In this document: positions 6,499 through 10,860 of the stretch, piece by piece
Layout of the letters: the number at the start of each line of letters is the position of its first letter
Numbering within the stretch: the stretch's first letter is position 1
From: CAYOXX01 sp964408025
GTDB taxonomy: Bacteria > Acidobacteriota > DATKUA01
Direction of reading: 5' to 3'
DNA: 10,860 nucleotides
NCBI GenBank assembly: GCA_964408025.1
Contig: CAYOXX010000102.1
Coordinates: forward strand, 1-10,860
The notes under the pieces: generated by a model
The model's database searches: none
What the model was told of the DNA's origin: nothing
What the model saw: only the letters and a program-made list of their open reading frames with translations
Program-made: the position numbers and the translations under genes

Positions 6499-7488
6499 TC
6501 AGATATCCGCGGCGCAACGGAAGCCGACGTCGTCGCGGCGGGAGCGCCGGTCCAGCCAGTTGCGCACGAAGCAGCGGCAGCCGGGAAGCGCCGTCCTGAA
6601 CGAGCCGCCGCGCATGACCGCCAGACCGGCGTCCGGACCGGCGCTCGCCGTCCACTCCCAAACGTTGCCCGCGGCGTGGTGGAGGCCGTAGGGGCTGCGG
6701 CCCTGGGGAAAGCCGGCGGTCGAGGAAAGGACCATTACGGCGGAACCGGCGTTGGCCCGCGTGGCGTCCGCCTCGTCGCCCCACGGGAAGAGCGCGCCCT
6801 CGGTGCCGCGCGCCGCCTTCTCCCATTCCTCCTCCGTCGGCAGCCGCCGGCCGCGCCAGGCGGCGTAGGCGTAGGCGTCGTACCAGTCGATCCCGGTGAC
6901 CGGCGCCGACGGCGAGCGCCGGCGGGCGTCGTCCCAGCCATCGGGAACGTGGCTCTTCAGCGGGCCCTCGTCGGGGTGGCAGAGGCTGTGGTCGCCGTGG
7001 AGCTGGATCTCGTTGAGGAACTCCAGGTACTCGATGTTGCTGACCTCCTTGAGGCCGACGGCGAGGCTCGGCAGCGAGAGCTCCCGCTCGGGACGCTCGG
7101 CGGCCGAGCCCAGGTTGCTGCCGTAGACGAAGGGACCGGCGGGGATCGTCGACATGCCCGGAACAGGGCAGGCGAGCACGCCGATGGCCGCCTGCTCGCT
7201 TGGGGGAGCGCCGCCGCCGGTGACGCGGATGAGAAGCTCGCCGTCCTCGCGCCCGTCGGCGATCTCAATCAGGACCAGCAGGCGGTTGCCGGATTCGAAG
7301 CGGGTCTCGACGACCCGGCCCTCCTCACCCTCGATGCGCACCCGCTGCTGCCGACTGAAGCCCGAGCCCTCCAGCGTGATCCACAGCCGGTGCGACCGGT
7401 GCACAGTGGGCGGACGAACGGAGGAGATCACCGGCGCGGAGCGCTCCTGGTCGCGCCTGCTCCGCTGACGTCTGTCGTCTTCCTGCAT
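6499..7488 (-). CDS. IPT/TIG-like domain fused to formylglycine-generating-enzyme-like (SUMF1) domain
   Basis: The product is 329 residues. A charged N-terminus of about 17 residues is followed by a beta-rich segment (about 18-95) with an IPT/TIG-like pattern: P-VISSVRPP, LEGSGF, RV then LLIRVTGGG. Residues about 110-327 are an FGE-sulfatase (SUMF1) domain, shown by MSTIPAGPFVYGS, PVTGIDWYDAYAYAAWRGRR, LPTEEEWEKAARG, FPWGD, GNVWEWT, RGGSF and VGFRCA. In genuine formylglycine-generating enzymes two cysteines near RGGSF bind copper and oxidise a sulfatase cysteine. Here the first position is T299, and only C304 (plus an extra C306) remains, so classical sulfatase activation is unlikely. No signal peptide is seen. 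The ATG is 14 nt after the ferredoxin stop, with no close Shine-Dalgarno sequence, implying coupled expression. The enzymatic or binding role is unknown. Confidence 0.85.
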   Translation of the reverse strand: MQEDDRRQRSRRDQERSAPVISSVRPPTVHRSHRLWITLEGSGFSRQQRVRIEGEEGRVVETRFESGNRLLVLIEIADGREDGELLIRVTGGGAPPSEQAAIGVLACPVPGMSTIPAGPFVYGSNLGSAAERPERELSLPSLAVGLKEVSNIEYLEFLNEIQLHGDHSLCHPDEGPLKSHVPDGWDDARRRSPSAPVTGIDWYDAYAYAAWRGRRLPTEEEWEKAARGTEGALFPWGDEADATRANAGSAVMVLSSTAGFPQGRSPYGLHHAAGNVWEWTASAGPDAGLAVMRGGSFRTALPGCRCFVRNWLDRRSRRDDVGFRCAADI

Positions 7489-7502
7489 CTATTGTTTAGC
7501 GA

Positions 7503-7679
7503 TCACTCCTCGGCGGGAAGGATGGCGTCGGACGGGCAGACCTCGACGCAGTCGCCGCAGTCAGTACACTTCTCGGGGTCTATGCTGTACTTCTCCTCTC
7601 CCTCGGTGATCGCGTCGTGTTCGCACTCGTCCAGGCAGGCACCACATGCGATGCAGTCGTCGGTAATATAGTAAGCCAT
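7503..7679 (-). CDS. 2[4Fe-4S] bacterial-type ferredoxin
   Basis: This 58-residue clostridial-type ferredoxin is a low-potential electron carrier in the cytoplasm. Two cluster-binding motifs are complete: C9-x2-C12-x2-C15-x3-C19 and C38-x2-C41-x2-C44-x3-C48. The second ends in the usual CP (P49), while the first has E20 where proline is normal. The protein is acidic with a DAI repeat after each motif. The ATG at 7677-7679 is chosen because GAGGAG lies 7 nt upstream; an in-frame TTG at 7697 would put the ribosome-binding site inside the gene and add six untypical residues. It leads a two-gene unit with the FGE-like gene. Its redox partner cannot be deduced, but such ferredoxins are most common in anaerobes. 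Confidence 0.95.
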   Translation of the reverse strand: MAYYITDDCIACGACLDECEHDAITEGEEKYSIDPEKCTDCGDCVEVCPSDAILPAEE

Positions 7680-7701
7680 TGTGTATCTCCTCACCAATTG
7701 T

Positions 7702-7720
7702 GCCGGCTCAACAAGCCCGC
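7702..7720 (-). other. Small stem-loop at the 5' end of the ferredoxin mRNA
   Basis: GCCGGCT (7702-7708) and AGCCCGC (7714-7720) pair with one mismatch around a 5-base loop. The stem begins only a few bases after the predicted transcription start (about 7723) and ends before the Shine-Dalgarno sequence. A 5'-terminal stem of this type commonly protects short abundant mRNAs; that role is inferred. Confidence 0.3.
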
Positions 7721-7729
7721 TCGCACACG

Positions 7730-7757
7730 ATTATATGGATGGCGCCGCCGGAGGCAA
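7730..7757 (-). promoter_or_regulatory. Strong sigma70-type promoter for the ferredoxin unit
   Basis: On the minus strand a perfect TATAAT (7730-7735) lies 16 bases after TTGCCT (7752-7757). Start is expected near 7723, giving a leader of about 44 nt that holds the small stem-loop and the GAGGAG ribosome-binding site. This is the best -10 box in the window, fitting a highly expressed electron carrier. Confidence 0.65.
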
Positions 7758-7760
7758 GTG

Positions 7761-7813
7761 AAAAAAGAGACAGGCACATATTCTGTGATATCTATATGGT
7801 GTAGTTTTCCTGT
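7761..7813 (-). terminator. Imperfect hairpin plus T-run ending the Tat-exported protein transcript
   Basis: Read on the minus strand, ACAGG ... CACCATAT pairs with ATATGTG ... CCTGT (one bulge and an unpaired internal stretch), and the sequence continues CTCTTTTTT. A stem followed by six T fits an intrinsic terminator, about 40 nt beyond the stop codon at 7855. The plus-strand text AAAAAAGAGACAGGCACATATTC also resembles a dispersed palindromic repeat family, so this may be a decayed mobile repeat acting as terminator. Confidence 0.45.
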
Positions 7814-7854
7814 GGCAGAAAAAATGTTTGTTTGTCCATATCTTTCTTTTTATC

Positions 7855-8742
7855 TCAGCCCCCCGCCGCCCAGGCGTCGGTGGCCGTCTCCAGAAACGGT
7901 AAAAACTCTTCGGTCGCCTGCCGGCTGCCGGCCTCGTTCGGGTGCGAGTCCCCGGGGCCGGTGCGGTAGGCGGTCCTGAGCATGTTCCTGTCCGGCTCGC
8001 TGTCGTTGGCCAGCACGTCGAAGAAGTCGAAAACCGCCAGGTTGTTCAGACCCGGGTTCGACCTGTTGTACTTCTTCACCAGCTTGCGCTTCAGCCAGTT
8101 GTTGAACTTCCGGGCCCTGTCGGCGGCCGCCTGGTCGGTCTCGTTCGGCACCAGCGGCGGCGCCGTGACGACGATGAACAGTATCCCAGGGTACTGCCCG
8201 AACAGCTTCGCCAGCCGCTTCCGGTAGACCTTCTTGTACTCCTTCAGCATCCGATTGCTGTCGATGTGGCTGGCAGGGAAGCAGGACTTGAACATCACGA
8301 CGTCGTAGTCCTGCCAGTCGTCGTCGTTGAACCTGTCCGGCCACTCGCGGTGGTCGCAGTTGCCGCTGTGGCTGTCGTGCATGGCGAACGAGTGGCCCGC
8401 CGGTGTGGTCGCCTTGTTGACGGCCTTCCGCAGGCCCCCGTAGCTGCCGGCGAGCCAGTTCTCCCCGGTCGAGAGGTGGATGAAGTAGACGGCGAATACC
8501 GAGGCCGGGTCCGTCCCCGGGCCGTCGACGCGCCCGCCTTGCCGACCCGCGTTGAGGCGGTCTCCACCACCCGGCGGGGCAGCCGGGCCGCGTCCGGCTA
8601 GGGCGACCTTTGCGAACGGGGCCAGTGCCAGGGCCGAGCCGGCGCCGATCAGAAGCCGCCTCCTGGTAACCTCGTTTACCCACCGCTCGGCGGACTCGGC
8701 TCCCTTCGCCCCCGGGGGCGAAAAGCGATGGCCGGATCTCAT
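7855..8742 (-). CDS. Tat-exported SGNH-hydrolase-like protein
   Basis: This 295-residue protein carries a twin-arginine signal: a long n-region, T26-R27-R28-R29-L30-L31, a hydrophobic core and an ALA site ending at 49. It is therefore probably exported folded. The mature part looks like an SGNH/GDSL-type hydrolase fold: a first strand ending FAVYFIHLSTG with S91 as the nucleophile candidate, a central YDVVMFKSCFPAS (146-158), a hydrophobic strand FIVVTAPPL (189-197), and near the C-terminus DSHPNEAG with D265 and H267. The usual last block is D-x-x-H; here the spacing is D-x-H with G264 at the expected Asp position, so catalysis is uncertain. GAGGGG lies 5 nt before the ATG. A close comparison might place it among secreted esterases or polysaccharide-modifying enzymes. 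It is transcribed alone, divergently from the M20 peptidase gene. The exact substrate is not recognised. Confidence 0.75.
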   Translation of the reverse strand: MRSGHRFSPPGAKGAESAERWVNEVTRRRLLIGAGSALALAPFAKVALAGRGPAAPPGGGDRLNAGRQGGRVDGPGTDPASVFAVYFIHLSTGENWLAGSYGGLRKAVNKATTPAGHSFAMHDSHSGNCDHREWPDRFNDDDWQDYDVVMFKSCFPASHIDSNRMLKEYKKVYRKRLAKLFGQYPGILFIVVTAPPLVPNETDQAAADRARKFNNWLKRKLVKKYNRSNPGLNNLAVFDFFDVLANDSEPDRNMLRTAYRTGPGDSHPNEAGSRQATEEFLPFLETATDAWAAGG

Positions 8743-8763
8743 GGTTTCCCCTCGACAGATAGT

Positions 8764-8779
8764 TCGAAGTGGGATTCGA
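8764..8779. repeat. Small TCGAA/TTCGA dyad in the leader of the exported-protein gene
   Basis: TCGAA (8764-8768) and TTCGA (8775-8779) are inverted around six bases. The site lies between the predicted start of transcription and the ATG at 8742. It might be an operator half-site pair, but five-base arms arise easily by chance. Confidence 0.2.
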
Positions 8780-8802
8780 TACCGCGGCTTCAGCTCCCCG
8801 GA

Positions 8803-8831
8803 AGTATGGCGGTCGCGACGGTTCGAGTCAA
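8803..8831 (-). promoter_or_regulatory. Sigma70-type promoter for the Tat-exported protein
   Basis: Minus-strand TTGACT (8826-8831) and CATACT (8803-8808) are 17 bases apart, with 5 of 6 and 4 of 6 consensus matches. The predicted start near 8796 leaves a leader of about 54 nt. It is back to back with the promoter of the M20 gene, so a single bound regulator could affect both. Confidence 0.5.
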
Positions 8832-8872
8832 ACAGGAACGATTTCCCGGGACCGTACCCGCTGAAGCTGTCG

Positions 8873-8902
8873 TTGCGCGGCTGGCCGCCGCTTTGTTATA
8901 AA
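8873..8902 (+). promoter_or_regulatory. Sigma70-type promoter for the M20-GNAT unit
   Basis: TTGCGC (8873-8878) precedes TATAAA (8897-8902) by 18 bases, or TTATAA (8896-8901) by 17. It is the only AT-rich spot close to the peptidase start. Transcription would begin near 8909, about 20 nt before the ATG, with an AGAGG ribosome-binding site in between. Confidence 0.5.
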
Positions 8903-8928
8903 TGCCCTGAAGGTAGAGGCCGCTGGGT

Positions 8929-10068
8929 ATGCGTGAGCGCTTAAAGAAATTCCACGACTACTTCCAGGCCAGCTTGGGTCGGGTTGTCGACACACTGGAA
9001 CGCTTGGTGGCCATGGAGACGCCGTCGCGCGACAGGGCGCGCATAGACCGCTTCGCCGAGCACTACGCCGACCTGCTGCGGCCCCACTGCAGCAGGGTCT
9101 CGATCGTCGCCGGCGACCTGGGGGCCCGCGTGCGGGCCGAGTGCGGCTCCGGCAACAGGACCATCCTCGTGCTGGGCCACATTGATACTGTCTGGCCCGC
9201 GGCCGCGACCGCGGACAAGCCGCGTCTAAGGCGCGACGGCGACAGGCTCTACGGTCCCGGAGTCTTCGACATGAAGGCCGGCCTCTGCCTGGTGCTCTTC
9301 GCCTTCGAGGCGATGGCCAAGCTGGGCGTCGAACCCGACAGGCGCGTGCTCCTGCTCTGCACACCGGACGAGGAGAGCGGCAGCCCTTCCAGCCGCGAGG
9401 CAATCGAGCGGGAAGCGGCCGAGGCCGCGGCCGTGGTGGTGCTCGAGCCGCCGCTGGACGACGGCAGCCTCAAGATGCGCAGGAAGGGCGGGGGGCGCTT
9501 CAGGATCGAGGTGAGCGGCCGCGAAGCGCACGCCGGCATAAACCCCCACGACGGCGTAAACGCCCTCCACGAGCTGGCGCTGCAGGTGGCGCGGCTGGTC
9601 GACATGAACGATCTGGATAAGGGCATAACCGTCAACGTCTGCCGGGCGGCGGGCGGCAGCGCCGAAAACGTTATTCCCGGGAGGGCCTGGGCCGTCGTCG
9701 ATTTCCGGACCCTGACCGCCTCGCAGGCCGAGGAGCTGGCCGCCGAGATCGCCGGCCTCGAGCCGATACTGGAAGGAGCGGGGCTGGAGATCACCGGCGG
9801 CATCGCCCGGCGCCCGGTGGAGGAGACGCCGGAAAGCATGCACCTGGCCTCGCTGGCCCAGGAGATCGCCGCGGAGCTGGAGATGCCACTCGAGGTCGGA
9901 GTCAGCGGCGGCGGCAGCGACGGCTCCTTCACGGCCGCCCTCGGCATCCCGACCATCGACGGCCTCAGCCTCGACGGCGCCGGCGCCCACTGCCTGGGCG
10001 AGCACGTCGTCACCAGCCGCATACCGCAGCGGGGGGCGCTGCTGGCCGAGCTGCTGCTGCGGATATAG
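8929..10068 (+). CDS. M20 family metallopeptidase, carboxypeptidase G2-like
   Basis: This 379-residue protein is of the length typical for the M20 amidohydrolases that remove an acyl or amino-acid group from an amino acid. All metal and catalytic residues can be placed against the carboxypeptidase G2 pattern: H84 in LGHIDTVWP, bridging D114 in GPGVFDMKAG, general base E148 and ligand E149 in TPDEESGS, E173 in VLEPP, and H354 in GAGAHCLGEHV. The dimerisation domain (about 183-290) has the SGREAHAGINPHDGVNAL signature and NVIPGRAWAVVDFR. No signal peptide is present, so it is cytoplasmic. GAGG lies 9 nt before the ATG. The next gene, a GNAT acyltransferase, starts 19 nt later, which makes a desuccinylase or deacylase role in an acylated amino-acid pathway plausible. 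Substrate assignment is inference; family assignment is firm. Confidence 0.93.
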   Translation: MRERLKKFHDYFQASLGRVVDTLERLVAMETPSRDRARIDRFAEHYADLLRPHCSRVSIVAGDLGARVRAECGSGNRTILVLGHIDTVWPAAATADKPRLRRDGDRLYGPGVFDMKAGLCLVLFAFEAMAKLGVEPDRRVLLLCTPDEESGSPSSREAIEREAAEAAAVVVLEPPLDDGSLKMRRKGGGRFRIEVSGREAHAGINPHDGVNALHELALQVARLVDMNDLDKGITVNVCRAAGGSAENVIPGRAWAVVDFRTLTASQAEELAAEIAGLEPILEGAGLEITGGIARRPVEETPESMHLASLAQEIAAELEMPLEVGVSGGGSDGSFTAALGIPTIDGLSLDGAGAHCLGEHVVTSRIPQRGALLAELLLRI

Positions 10069-10087
10069 GGACCGACTGGATAAGCCG

Positions 10088-10860
10088 ATGCCGGAGCTCG
10101 AGATACGCGAGGTGGAGCGGGAGAAGGACTTCCTCCGGATCGCCGAGATACAGCGCGCCGTCTGGGGCTTCGATCCGATCGACGTCGCGCCACCGCACCT
10201 GATCATGGTCCACAAGCACCTGGGCGGCGTCGCCCTAGGGGCCTTCGACGGAGACACGATCGTCGGCTTCACCTACAGCTTCTTCGGCCTCAGGGAGGGC
10301 CGGCCGATTCACTGGTCGCACATGCTGGCGGTGCTGCCCGAGTACAGAGGCCTGGGGCTGGGCAAGCGGCTGAAGTGGGGCCAGAGGGACCTGCTGCTGG
10401 CCGGCGGAGTCGAACTCTGCCTCTGGACTTTCGACCCGCTGGAGACCTCCAACGCCCGCCTCAACATCCGCACACTCGGCGCCGTGGTGAACGAGTATGA
10501 GGTCAACGCATACGGTGAGAGCAGCGGCCACCTGCATGGCGGCCTGCCGACGGATCGCTTCATCGCCCGCTGGGAGGTCGCCGGCGAGCGGGCCGAGCGC
10601 TGCGCGGCGGGCGAGCCGTTCCGCGTGCCGCCGCGGGCGGTGGTGCCGCTCTTCGTCGCCGGCGAGGAGGGAGGTTGGCCGGCGCCCGGCGAGCCGGACC
10701 GCGCCAGGGAAGAGGAGATCCTCGGCGTGCCGGTCCTTTCAGGAATCCAGGAGCTGAAGGGCTCCGATCCCGAGCTGGCCATGCGCTGGCGCCTGGTCAC
10801 ACGCGAGCTCTTCTGCGGCTGCTTCGAGCGCGGCTATCGCCTCGTCGACGTTCTCTCGCC
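10088..10860 (+). CDS. GNAT superfamily N-acyltransferase (3' end beyond window)
   Basis: The reading frame is open from the ATG at 10088 to the window edge (257 full codons), so the stop is not seen. The acyl-CoA site is RGLGLGK (87-93), preceded by the strand HMLAVLPEY. Other family-like segments are TFDPLETSNARLNIRTLG, the region around NEYEVNAYGESSG, and GLPTDRFIARWEV. This pattern matches the group of predicted acyltransferases collected in COG3375, usually about 270 residues, so only a short tail should be missing. The ribosome-binding site is weak. It follows the M20 peptidase by 19 nt and is surely co-transcribed. In some bacteria relatives of this protein sit with N-succinylamino acid racemase and an M20 desuccinylase (recalled from Geobacillus kaustophilus). 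Acyl donor and acceptor here are not proven. Confidence 0.88.
   Translation, partial: MPELEIREVEREKDFLRIAEIQRAVWGFDPIDVAPPHLIMVHKHLGGVALGAFDGDTIVGFTYSFFGLREGRPIHWSHMLAVLPEYRGLGLGKRLKWGQRDLLLAGGVELCLWTFDPLETSNARLNIRTLGAVVNEYEVNAYGESSGHLHGGLPTDRFIARWEVAGERAERCAAGEPFRVPPRAVVPLFVAGEEGGWPAPGEPDRAREEEILGVPVLSGIQELKGSDPELAMRWRLVTRELFCGCFERGYRLVDVLS

Noticed and set aside
5656..7671. A 671-codon open frame on the plus strand opposite the peptidase, FGE-like and ferredoxin genes.
   Set aside because: It is antisense to three well-recognised genes, is rich in Arg/Gly/Ala/Val, shows no domain and crosses two promoters; it results from high third-position GC.
7680..7697. Alternative TTG start giving a 64-residue ferredoxin.
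   Set aside because: The GAGGAG ribosome-binding site lies inside this extension and is correctly spaced for the ATG at 7679; the extra residues are untypical of the family.
7617..7979. A 120-codon plus-strand frame across the ferredoxin/exported-protein gap.
   Set aside because: It begins antisense to the ferredoxin, runs through the promoter and terminator region and ends antisense to the exported protein; no family resemblance.
9226..10272. Long minus-strand frames opposite the M20 and GNAT genes.
   Set aside because: Arg/Ser/Pro/Ala-rich composition with no recognisable family, while the plus strand carries complete catalytic motifs.
1..10860. tRNA, rRNA, CRISPR arrays, transposases or phage genes.
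   Set aside because: None could be recognised by eye: no repeated spacers, no transposase motifs, no cloverleaf-like segments in the intergenic regions.

Overview
This is a GC-rich bacterial chromosomal segment carrying ten protein genes. Eight lie on the minus strand between 167 and 8742 and two on the plus strand from 8929 to the right edge. No rRNA, tRNA, CRISPR array, insertion sequence or phage gene is visible. The strong third-position GC bias opens long meaningless frames opposite the real genes. A Tat-exported protein, a site-2 protease homologue, ScpA, a small 2[4Fe-4S] ferredoxin and PAS/HDOD signalling proteins fit a free-living, possibly anaerobic bacterium of Desulfobacterota/deltaproteobacterial type or another deep-branching high-GC lineage. 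That assignment is inference; no phylogenetic marker here settles it.

Left third (167-4737, minus): a three-gene signalling operon. Transcription order is a four-PAS-type sensor histidine kinase, a receiver-HDOD protein, then a receiver-histidine kinase hybrid. The gaps are 30 nt and then a 4-nt GTGA overlap. A good sigma70-type promoter (4855-4883) and a perfect 8-bp inverted repeat in the leader (4759-4775) precede it. None of the three proteins has a DNA-binding domain, so output is probably protein-protein or enzymatic.

Middle (4943-7679, minus): two stacked units. The distal one is an M50 site-2-protease-type membrane peptidase followed 14 nt later by ScpA, whose real start is a GTG at 5674. 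It has its own promoter (6437-6464) and a GC hairpin after it (4900-4919). The proximal one is a 58-residue ferredoxin followed 14 nt later by a cytoplasmic protein joining an IPT/TIG-like domain to a formylglycine-generating-enzyme (SUMF1) fold that lacks one of the two catalytic cysteines. Its promoter contains a perfect TATAAT.

Right third: a Tat-exported SGNH-hydrolase-like protein (7855-8742, minus) and, divergently from it, an M20 metallopeptidase (8929-10068, plus) followed 19 nt later by a GNAT acyltransferase cut by the window edge. Divergent promoters for the two directions sit between 8803 and 8902. The M20 + GNAT pair recalls the D- to L-amino-acid conversion pathway built around N-succinylamino acid racemase. 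A racemase-type enolase gene just beyond the right edge is a clear, testable prediction.
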